From NCBI GenBank assembly GCA_028701945.1, contig JAQVPT010000072.1, positions 1 through 6,897 on the forward strand: a stretch of 6,897 nt of DNA. The letters run 5' to 3'. Within the stretch, counting starts at the first letter, position 1; the number at the start of each line of letters is the position of its first letter. The DNA comes from Bacteroidales bacterium. Lineage in GTDB: Bacteria > Bacteroidota > Bacteroidia > Bacteroidales > ML635J-15. Position numbers and translations under genes: made by a program. Shown piece after piece: positions 1-4,993 of the stretch. The notes below the pieces were generated by a model. The model was not told the DNA's origin. It saw only the letters and a program-made list of their open reading frames with translations, and ran no database searches.

Positions 1-277
1 GATTCACGATATGGAAAGAACTTTAGAAATGTCAAAAGGATTTAATCTGAAAACATGGGTAATTATTAATAAGTTTGATATTAATATTGAAATGGCTAAT
101 AAGATTGAAGATTATTGCAAAACTTTGGATATCGAATTATTAGCGAAAATCCCGTTTAATACAGAAATCGTTAAGGCAATGGTAAATTGTAAAACAATAC
201 CCGAGCACCTTAAAGATTCTGAAATACATATTGATTTATTAAACGCGTTAAATAGATTAAAAAATTATGCCCAATAA
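1..277 (+). CDS. MinD-superfamily P-loop ATPase (ferredoxin-inserted type), C-terminal fragment
   Basis: This is the 3' end of a gene that starts before the window; the reading frame is open from base 2 and 91 residues are visible. The fragment opens with IHDMERTLEMSKGF, followed by INKFDIN and then KIPFNTEIVKAMV. This order matches the C-terminal part of MinD-superfamily ATPases that carry an inserted 2[4Fe-4S] ferredoxin domain, where an NKxD-like segment follows the HDLERT-like segment. The Walker A loop and the ferredoxin insertion would lie upstream and cannot be seen. In anaerobes, such ATPases often sit near NifB/NifX-like and Mrp genes and are thought to act in Fe-S or metallocofactor handling; their exact reaction is poorly known. 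The first ATG in the frame, at base 11, is internal and not the real start. The end overlaps the next gene by 11 bases, which indicates translational coupling. The family call is from recalled sequence pattern on a partial protein. Confidence 0.72.
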   Translation, partial: IHDMERTLEMSKGFNLKTWVIINKFDINIEMANKIEDYCKTLDIELLAKIPFNTEIVKAMVNCKTIPEHLKDSEIHIDLLNALNRLKNYAQ

Positions 278-788
278 TAAAGGAATGGTTCACTTTTATA
301 CTGGTAACGGCAAAGGCAAAACAACTGCCGCTCTAGGATTAGCTCTAAGGTCGGCTGGTCGTAACAAACGTATTTTTATTGCTCAATTTGTTAAAGGAAT
401 GCACTACGCAGAACTGGACTCAATAAAAAAACATGAGAGCATCGAACTAAAACAATTTGGTAGAGATTGCTTTATCGAAAACGAGCCAGTTGAAGACGAT
501 ATTCTAGCTGCAAAAAAGGGATTTGAAGAAGTTAAAAGCATTACAACATCCAATAAATATGACTTAGTTATTCTTGATGAGATTTTTATAGCAATGCACT
601 ATAATCTGATTTCGTATGAAGAAGTTGTTGAGCTAATAAAATCAAAAAACCAACATCTTGAATTAGTTCTTACAGGAAGAAATGCTCCTGAAAGTTTATA
701 TGCTTATGCTGATTTAATTACTGAGATGAAAGAAATTAAACATTATTATAATGAAGGTGTTAAAGCAAGATCTGGAATTGAATACTAA
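267..788 (+). CDS. cobO: Cob(I)yrinic acid a,c-diamide / cob(I)alamin adenosyltransferase, CobO type
   Basis: The predicted cytoplasmic enzyme of 173 residues transfers the 5'-deoxyadenosyl group of ATP to the cobalt of a reduced corrinoid, giving the adenosylcobalamin form. It is close to the family's usual length. The glycine-rich ATP loop GNGKGKTT is at residues 13-20, a Walker B-like YDLVILDE at 98-105, LTGRNAP at 135-141, and the family's characteristic C-terminal end (HYYNEGVKARSGIEY) at 159-173. The ATG at 267 overlaps the preceding gene by 11 bases. Met7 (base 285) is an alternative start and would leave a protein beginning just before the conserved HFYTGNGKGK strand. No other cobalamin biosynthesis gene is visible, so a salvage role for imported corrinoids fits as well as de novo synthesis. 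Its place between two MinD/Mrp-type ATPases is noteworthy and may mean it serves a metallocofactor cluster. Confidence 0.92.
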   Translation: MPNNKGMVHFYTGNGKGKTTAALGLALRSAGRNKRIFIAQFVKGMHYAELDSIKKHESIELKQFGRDCFIENEPVEDDILAAKKGFEEVKSITTSNKYDLVILDEIFIAMHYNLISYEEVVELIKSKNQHLELVLTGRNAPESLYAYADLITEMKEIKHYYNEGVKARSGIEY

Positions 789-793
789 ATTTG
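786..793 (+). promoter_or_regulatory. Possible Bacteroidetes -7 box upstream of the Mrp gene
   Basis: TAAATTTG matches TAnnTTTG exactly and overlaps the stop codon of the adenosyltransferase gene. It lies 53 bases before the ATG at 847. No TTTG is present at the usual distance upstream, so the match may be chance and the Mrp gene may simply be read through from the genes before it. Confidence 0.28.
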
Positions 794-846
794 CAAAATG
801 AATAATTACAACACAAAATAAATAATAAATTATTAATACTTAAATT

Positions 847-1641
847 ATGGGATTATTTGATAAAATTAACTTGCCGGCAGTAAAAAATGTAATTGTAATT
901 GCATCCGGTAAAGGCGGAGTTGGTAAATCAACAGTATCTGTGAACCTTGCTATTGCATTAGCTCGTAACGGATACAAAGTTGGATTGGTGGATGCTGATA
1001 TTTATGGACCTTCGATTCCAAAAATGTTTGGCATTGAAGATCAAAAACCAAAACTAGAGGTTATTGATGAAAAAGACTATATGACACCAATTGAAAAATA
1101 TGGTGTAAAGATTATGTCAATTGGTTTTTTTGTTGAGCCTTCACAGGGTTTGATTTGGAGAGGCCCTAAAGCAGCCAGTGCGATAACAGAATTATTTGAA
1201 AATACCGTTTGGGGTGAGATCGATTATTTGTTGGTTGATTTCCCTCCTGGAACTGGCGATATACAGTTAACTACAATGCAAAAAGTGCCTTTAGCAGGTG
1301 CAATTATTGTTACAACACCACAAGAAGTGGCTGTTAATGATGCTCGAAAAGCTGCATCAATGTTTATAAACCCTGATTTACAAGTGCCAATACTAGGTGT
1401 TATCGAAAATATGAGCTGGTTTACTCCTGTTGAACATCCTGATGAAAAATATTTCATTTTTGGTCAAGGTGGCGGAAAAAAACTTGCCGATGAATGTAGA
1501 TGCGATTTGATTGGTCAAGTTCCATTAGTTGCCGAAGTTGGTGCAGCGGCGGAATTAGGCAAAAGCGTTTTTAATCAATCAAATAAAATCCCAATGGAAT
1601 CTTTTGAGAAAATTGCACAAGTAATATTGGAAAAAGTATAA
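847..1641 (+). CDS. mrp: Mrp/NBP35/ApbC-type P-loop ATPase, short form without DUF59
   Basis: The protein has 264 residues and belongs to the Mrp/ApbC/NBP35 family of cytoplasmic ATPases that carry or deliver Fe-S clusters. The deviant Walker A loop SGKGGVGKST is at residues 20-29, VDADIYGPSIPKMFG at 48-62, and the Walker B segment DFPPGTGD at 131-138, followed by the usual TTPQEVAVNDARKA at 156-169. The P-loop begins about 20 residues from the N-terminus, so the MIP18/DUF59 domain that begins many bacterial Mrp proteins is absent; the 58-base gap upstream is too short to hide it. The canonical CxxC, expected soon after the NMS segment near residue 190, is replaced by WFTPVEHPDEKYFIFG, a cysteine-free variant that I recall from Bacteroidetes Mrp proteins. 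The only two cysteines are C217 and C219. There is no Shine-Dalgarno sequence before the ATG. A strong terminator follows, so this gene ends the transcription unit. Confidence 0.88.
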   Translation: MGLFDKINLPAVKNVIVIASGKGGVGKSTVSVNLAIALARNGYKVGLVDADIYGPSIPKMFGIEDQKPKLEVIDEKDYMTPIEKYGVKIMSIGFFVEPSQGLIWRGPKAASAITELFENTVWGEIDYLLVDFPPGTGDIQLTTMQKVPLAGAIIVTTPQEVAVNDARKAASMFINPDLQVPILGVIENMSWFTPVEHPDEKYFIFGQGGGKKLADECRCDLIGQVPLVAEVGAAAELGKSVFNQSNKIPMESFEKIAQVILEKV

Positions 1642-1676
1642 TCTTTTAATTCCTTAGGTTTTTGAAGATATAGGCG

Positions 1677-1708
1677 ACAACACCTCCGGGATGGGGTGTT
1701 GTTTTTTT
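1677..1708 (+). terminator. Intrinsic terminator after the Mrp gene
   Basis: An 8-bp stem, ACAACACC (1677-1684) with GGTGTTGT (1695-1702), encloses a 10-base loop and runs into seven T residues (1702-1708). It lies 35 bases after the Mrp stop codon. The other side of the stem lacks an A-run, so it should work for plus-strand transcription only and not for the convergent ChaN-like gene. No clear terminator is visible for that gene. Confidence 0.87.
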
Positions 1709-1766
1709 GCAGTATTTGCAAAAATCAAATAACAGCGTTACGCAATCGTTTTAATCGTTTAAATTT

Positions 1767-2621
1767 CTAATAACTTGTTGTCATATTTGAATCTACAACA
1801 ATAATAAAATCTGCAATACCAACATTGTCATCGTAAAGTTTATTAACATCTTTTTGAGTTACAGTGCTGATTGTAACAACTTTTAATTCAGGTGCTTTTA
1901 GCCTAAGATACCAACCAATTCCTTCATAATTATCAGAATGATATGCACCGTTATAATGAATAAATTTATATCCAGACTTATAGTTTTTGAGAATAAAATG
2001 AGCCATAGTCGCATCTTTAATTGCCTGAGCTTTAGGGAGATTAGGCGAGCTGTGTCCCATCATCATACTCATCATTTTTTTATACCCAGGTAATTCAGGA
2101 TCGTATTCTACTGGTAAAGGGGCTATCCAAGTTTTTTCATTATCTGGCAAAGTATCCAAAGACTCAAAACCTCCTTTATGTACCATACTTGCGTATCGTC
2201 TTGGGATATTTGTTGCAATGAAATCGGCATTTATCCTTTTTGCCAAAAATATCAACTGCGAATAATCGGTTTCATAATTCGGCCATAATCTGACCAAAGT
2301 ATCGAAGGCTTCCTTGTCAATCTCATTTTTCAAATACCTGCTTAGGTCTGTCTGATTATCAGCCTCAAACATTTCTGCACCAAAACTCACATCATGTTTT
2401 TCGGACAAATAAAAACCAACTTCGTATTCTAACCAATGCGAAATAGGATTATTATGAAATTCACCGAATAAAACAATATCGTATTTCTCTAATCCTTTAA
2501 GCATTTTATCAACACTAACGGATTTTCCTTTAGAATTAAAGATTTTATAAGCTTCTGTTTTTTGTGCAAAAGACAAGTTTATAAGCAAAAAAGAAACAAT
2601 AATCAGAAAAGTTTTTTTCAT
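1767..2621 (-). CDS. Secreted ChaN/DUF399-family protein (haem-uptake-related, TIKI/ChaN fold)
   Basis: The protein of 284 residues begins with a Sec signal peptide, MKKTFLIIVSFLLINLSFAQ, with likely cleavage after Ala19. There is no lipobox, so it is probably periplasmic rather than lipid-anchored like the characterised Campylobacter ChaN. The family signature is clear: LFGEFHNNPISHW at 51-63 (E54, H56, H62), GAEMF at 81-85, TNIPRRYASMV at 137-147, KAQAIKDATMAHFI at 197-210 and HYNGAYH at 222-228. ChaN binds haem and is tied to iron uptake; related TIKI/TraB-like domains bear metal-dependent hydrolase residues, so an enzymatic role is also possible. A Met-rich stretch (MMSMMMGH, 183-190) precedes the KAQAIKDAT segment. 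The gene is divergent from the thioredoxin lipoprotein gene at 3161 and convergent with the Mrp gene. Family assignment is firm, ligand and role are not. Confidence 0.85.
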   Translation of the reverse strand: MKKTFLIIVSFLLINLSFAQKTEAYKIFNSKGKSVSVDKMLKGLEKYDIVLFGEFHNNPISHWLEYEVGFYLSEKHDVSFGAEMFEADNQTDLSRYLKNEIDKEAFDTLVRLWPNYETDYSQLIFLAKRINADFIATNIPRRYASMVHKGGFESLDTLPDNEKTWIAPLPVEYDPELPGYKKMMSMMMGHSSPNLPKAQAIKDATMAHFILKNYKSGYKFIHYNGAYHSDNYEGIGWYLRLKAPELKVVTISTVTQKDVNKLYDDNVGIADFIIVVDSNMTTSY

Positions 2622-2686
2622 AGTAGTATTTTCTTTAGTTCAGTTATGTGGTTAAGTATCTCCAAAACCAGGGTTATAAAATAAGT

Positions 2687-2717
2687 CAAATTTAATAAAC
2701 TTTTTTAGATACGAAAA
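2687..2717 (-). promoter_or_regulatory. Candidate promoter for the ChaN-like gene
   Basis: Read on the minus strand, TAAATTTG (2694 down to 2687) matches the Bacteroidetes -7 consensus TAnnTTTG. TTTT (2717-2714) lies 19 bases further upstream as an imperfect -33 element (consensus TTTG). The box is 65 bases before the ATG at 2621. It lies just outside the repeat block that starts at about 2739. Confidence 0.42.
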
Positions 2718-2738
2718 GTTCGGAGGTATAAAATTTTA

Positions 2739-2830
2739 AACGCAGAGAACCGCAGAGTGTATGAAAAAAAAACGCAGAGAGCCGCAAAGAAAAACACAAA
2801 AAGGAAGAAAAACGCAGAGAACCGCAGAGA
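2739..2830. repeat. Interspersed CGCAGAG-type repeats (purine-rich left part of the repeat block)
   Basis: The 19-mer AACGCAGAGAACCGCAGAG occurs identically at 2739-2757 and 2811-2829, with a 17/19 copy at 2771-2789, separated by A-rich spacers. The top strand here is nearly all purine apart from regularly spaced C residues. Frames open across it, but their low-complexity K/R-rich products look like repeat translation and not a gene. Repeats of this kind are, as I recall, scattered through intergenic regions of several Bacteroidetes genomes; their function is unknown. Confidence 0.85.
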
Positions 2831-2887
2831 GTTTTCGCAGAGACTTCTCCTTGTGTCCTTTGCGTCTTCTTTGCGAACTTTGCGGTT
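2820..2887. repeat. Imperfect long hairpin joining the two halves of the repeat block
   Basis: AACCGCAGAG (2820-2829) pairs with CTTTGCGGTT (2878-2887), and TTCGCAGAGA (2834-2843) pairs with TCTTTGCGAA (2868-2877). Each is ten pairs with one G-U wobble. A 4-base bulge (2830-2833) interrupts the stem and the loop is 24 bases. The purine-rich CGCAGAG family on the left and the pyrimidine-rich TTTGCGGTT family on the right are therefore inverted copies of the same repeat type. No T-run follows, so it is not an ordinary terminator. Confidence 0.7.
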
Positions 2888-2905
2888 TCCTTTTCTTTTT
2901 CTTTC

Positions 2906-3080
2906 CGAACTTTGCGGTTACTTTTTCCTTGTGTCCCTTGTGGTTTCCTTCTCCTTGTGTCCCTTGTGGTTTTCTCCTTTTTTTGCGAACTTTACGGTTA
3001 CTTTTTCCTTGTGTCCCTTGTGGTTTCCTTCTCCTTGTGTCCCTTGTGGTTTTCTCCTTTTTTTACGAACTTTACGGTTA
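2906..3080. repeat. 80-bp tandem repeat with nested 26-bp repeat
   Basis: Two full 80-base units (2906-2985 and 2986-3065) differ at only two positions by my count, both G to A. A partial third copy begins at 3066. Inside each unit the 20-mer CCTTGTGTCCCTTGTGGTTT appears twice, 26 bases apart, giving four copies (2927, 2953, 3007, 3033). The 14-mer CGAACTTTGCGGTT begins at 2874 and 2906, with one-base variants at 2986 and 3066. The top strand is strongly pyrimidine-rich. The near identity of the units points to recent duplication. Open frames of 67-120 codons across it are repeat translation with C/P/L/F-rich low-complexity products. Confidence 0.92.
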
Positions 3081-3103
3081 TCTTTTTTTACAGAAACCCT
3101 ATG

Positions 3104-3137
3104 TTTGAACTATAAATAAAAAATATTACTAACTTTG
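3104..3137 (+). promoter_or_regulatory. Bacteroidetes-type promoter of the thioredoxin lipoprotein gene
   Basis: TTTG (3104-3107) as the -33 element and TAACTTTG (3130-3137) as the -7 element both match the Bacteroidetes consensus exactly, with 22 bases between them. The start codon is 23 bases after the -7 box, which gives a short leader of roughly 17-20 bases. The -33 element lies only some 20 bases after the end of the tandem repeat block. Confidence 0.75.
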
Positions 3138-3160
3138 TTCAATCAAAAAACAAAACAATT

Positions 3161-4585
3161 ATGAAAAAATTTTGGATAATAATTTTAGTAATCGCAACCA
3201 TTTTCATTGCTTGTAATCCTAAAACTGACAAAAAAGAGACAGAAACAGATGAAAACCTGACAACTATTTCGGGGAAGATTGAAAACAACAAAGAGCCTTA
3301 TGTTTATTTGTTATACAATTCCATTACAGATTCAATAAAAATAAATGAGAATGGTGAATTTACTGCAAAATTAATGTTATCTAATCCGACAGTAATATCA
3401 TTTATCAGCGGGCGAAACCAAGCCACCATATATTGTTTACCGAAATCAGATATTAAACTCAATGCAAATGCTTCAGATTTTTTTAACACACTTAATTTTT
3501 CGGGAAGCGACGAAACTGTAAACAATTACTTGGCTGAGCAAAGCAAAACAATGCAGAATGCAGGAATTAATAGTGAGAACTTCCTTTATGCAGCAGAGTA
3601 CAATGTCTTTTTAGCTTCTTTAGATGAGCTTTTTAGTAAAATGCAAACAAGATTTGAGAGTTTTGCAAAAGACAATACTGAAAAATATCTGGAGTTTGTA
3701 AAATTAGAACCAGAAAGGTTAAACTTACTCATGGGAACTCTTCTTTTAACATATTACACTCCATTAATTTCTGCGGATAAAAACATTGATGAACTAGAAA
3801 TAATACTTGACAATTTAACGGGAAGTATTGACATAAATAATCCCAAAATGTTGCAATTAACTGAATTTAAGCCATTTGTTCAAAACTATGTTCCATATCT
3901 AATCACCCATGACTTAAAAGGCCAAAAAGTCGAGTTTGCTTCTGCGACAGAATATGCGGAATTTTATTTTGCCAAAATAGATAATCTTTTTATCGAAAAT
4001 ACAGTTAGAGAATATGTATATTACAATTTCATAAAAGATTTTATTTCATATTATGGTGCCGAGAGTGTCTCTGACATTTATTCAGTTTACAAAGATATGG
4101 CAACCAATAAAGACCAACTTACTGAACTAAACAAGATATTTTCAGAATACAACAAACTCGCTAAAGGACAAGCATCTGTTAACTGGTCTTTTCCTGATAT
4201 TGAAGGCAACATCCACAGTTTGAGCGATTTTAGAGGCAAATATGTTTATATTGACGTTTGGGCATCGTGGTGTGGTCCTTGTAAAAGAGAGATCCCAGCA
4301 TTGGAAAGTTTGAAACAAAAGTTTAGCGGCAAAAACATTGTGATTATTGGAATCTCCGTAGATGAAAACCGAGCTGACTGGACAAATATGCTTCAAACTC
4401 AGAATATGCAAGGCATCCAGCTATATGCAGGTGGTTGGAATAATGAACTTTGCAACTATTTCAAAATTACGGGAATCCCACGCTTTATTTTACTTGACAA
4501 ACAAGGGAATATTATTAACTCAAATGCAGATAGACCAACAGGAAATATTGAGGAGGTAATACGAAATTTAGAGGGGATTGAGTAA
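3161..4585 (+). CDS. TlpA/ResA-like thioredoxin-fold lipoprotein with DUF4369-like N-terminus
   Basis: The protein has 474 residues. Its lipoprotein signal MKKFWIIILVIATIFIAC gives a lipidated Cys18, so it should sit in the envelope facing the periplasm. Residues about 34-115 (TISGKIENN ... DSIKINENGEFTAKL) resemble the DUF4369 beta domain that precedes many Bacteroidetes TlpA proteins. A long helical middle section runs from about 116 to 335. The C-terminal thioredoxin domain (about 340-474) has FPDIEGNIHSLSDFRGK, the active site WCGPC at 370-374 and the cis-proline loop TGIPRF at 437-442. C92 and C431 are extra cysteines. The active site and family predict a thiol:disulfide reductase for envelope proteins or cytochrome maturation; the substrate cannot be read from the sequence. 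The start is supported by the lipoprotein signal and the promoter 23 bases upstream; no Shine-Dalgarno is seen. The stop codon lies at the edge of a 7-bp repeat array. Confidence 0.9.
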   Translation: MKKFWIIILVIATIFIACNPKTDKKETETDENLTTISGKIENNKEPYVYLLYNSITDSIKINENGEFTAKLMLSNPTVISFISGRNQATIYCLPKSDIKLNANASDFFNTLNFSGSDETVNNYLAEQSKTMQNAGINSENFLYAAEYNVFLASLDELFSKMQTRFESFAKDNTEKYLEFVKLEPERLNLLMGTLLLTYYTPLISADKNIDELEIILDNLTGSIDINNPKMLQLTEFKPFVQNYVPYLITHDLKGQKVEFASATEYAEFYFAKIDNLFIENTVREYVYYNFIKDFISYYGAESVSDIYSVYKDMATNKDQLTELNKIFSEYNKLAKGQASVNWSFPDIEGNIHSLSDFRGKYVYIDVWASWCGPCKREIPALESLKQKFSGKNIVIIGISVDENRADWTNMLQTQNMQGIQLYAGGWNNELCNYFKITGIPRFILLDKQGNIINSNADRPTGNIEEVIRNLEGIE

Positions 4586-4625
4586 TCGGTAATCGGTAAA
4601 CAGTAATCGGTGAATAGTAATCGGT
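4584..4625. repeat. Heptamer tandem repeat (AATCGGT)n overlapping a stop codon
   Basis: Six consecutive 7-base units follow each other: AATCGGT, AATCGGT, AAACAGT, AATCGGT, GAATAGT, AATCGGT. Four are identical and two are diverged. The first unit begins with the last two bases of the TAA stop codon of the thioredoxin lipoprotein gene, so the array touches the coding end. A 7-base unit is not a multiple of three. Confidence 0.85.
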
Positions 4626-4769
4626 ATGAGATTTGTTGATGCCTGAATCTTTAGCTCGGCGAAGCCAATATGGTTGACCGCTTTTTATTTCTTCTTTGTG
4701 TTATTCGTGATGTTTTCTTTTGATAATAGATAAAATGTATTAATTTGTTTGCGGATAAGATGTCGGAAT
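4626..4769. other. Non-coding stretch with no recognised feature
   Basis: This stretch lies between the heptamer array and the bidirectional terminator. I find no gene, promoter match or strong hairpin in it. A segment around 4688-4722 (TTTGTGTTATTCGTGATG) is similar in style to the short interspersed repeats seen in Bacteroidetes intergenic DNA, but there is only one copy here. Confidence 0.5.
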
Positions 4770-4804
4770 AAAAAAAAGACAGCGAAAATCTCACTGTCTT
4801 TTTT
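4770..4804. terminator. Bidirectional intrinsic terminator between convergent lipoprotein genes
   Basis: GACAG (4778-4782) pairs with CTGTC (4794-4798), and the flanking A-run (4772-4777) pairs with the T-run (4799-4804), giving an 11-bp stem. The inner GA/TC pair can extend it past one mismatch. Each strand has a U-run after the GC part, so it can stop both the plus-strand gene ending at 4585 and the minus-strand gene ending at 4991. For the minus-strand gene the inverted-repeat element at 4827-4993 now lies in between. Confidence 0.8.
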
Positions 4805-4826
4805 ATTGTATTCTTATAATCTTATC

Positions 4827-4993
4827 TTAGGGATTGTCAAACAATAAATCAGTCATTTTGACTTACTCTTTTGCTGTTTTTCATTGTTGCAAAATTTGCA
4901 AAGAGACGCAAGCTATTAGCTTAATTTTGCGTCTCGAAAAACAACAAAATATTTTCGTCAATTCTAAATGATTTATTATTTGACAAACCCTTA
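4827..4993. mobile_element. MITE-like inverted-repeat element flanked by TTA
   Basis: The 161 bases 4830-4990 form one long imperfect inverted repeat. The outer 22 bases (4830-4851 against 4990-4969) match at 20 positions. Further in, TTTTGCTGTTTTTC (4869-4882) matches 4949-4936 at 13 of 14, and GAGACGCAA (4903-4911) matches 4935-4927 at 9 of 9. The centre 4912-4926 is the loop. The left arm has about 20 extra bases (4883-4902) that include the palindrome TTGCAAA-A-TTTGCAA (4887-4901). Directly repeated TTA (4827-4829 and 4991-4993) flanks the ends, as expected for a 3-bp target duplication. There is no room for a transposase, so this would be a non-autonomous element. A 3-bp TNA-type duplication is known for part of the IS5 family, but the parent element cannot be named here. 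A structural RNA hairpin is the alternative. Confidence 0.65.

Noticed and set aside
821..834. AATAAT-AA-ATTATT dyad before the Mrp gene as an operator.
   Set aside because: It consists only of A and T in a very AT-rich gap, so a chance match is likely.
1744..1761. Direct repeat AATCGTTTT/AATCGTTTA near the end of the ChaN-like gene.
   Set aside because: Two 9-base copies in AT-rich DNA with no neighbouring structure are not enough to call a site.
2739..3080. CRISPR array.
   Set aside because: The copies differ in length and spacing, the spacers are themselves repeats, and no cas gene is present.
2757..3119. Open frames of 67 to 120 codons across the repeat block (starts at 2757, 2761 and 2912).
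   Set aside because: They translate the tandem and CGCAGAG repeats in three frames with the same low-complexity peptide patterns, have no domain, signal or ribosome binding site, and are better explained as repeat DNA.
4362..4559. Open frame inside the thioredoxin domain, and the antisense frames at 1224-1457, 3304-3525, 4142-4411, 5271-5504 and 6450-6719.
   Set aside because: Each lies wholly inside a well-supported gene on another frame and shows no recognisable motif.
4903..4935. Simple intrinsic terminator from the GAGACGCAA/TTGCGTCTC stem.
   Set aside because: No T-run follows on the plus strand, and the stem is the inner part of the longer inverted repeat; the hairpin at 4770-4804 is a much better terminator.
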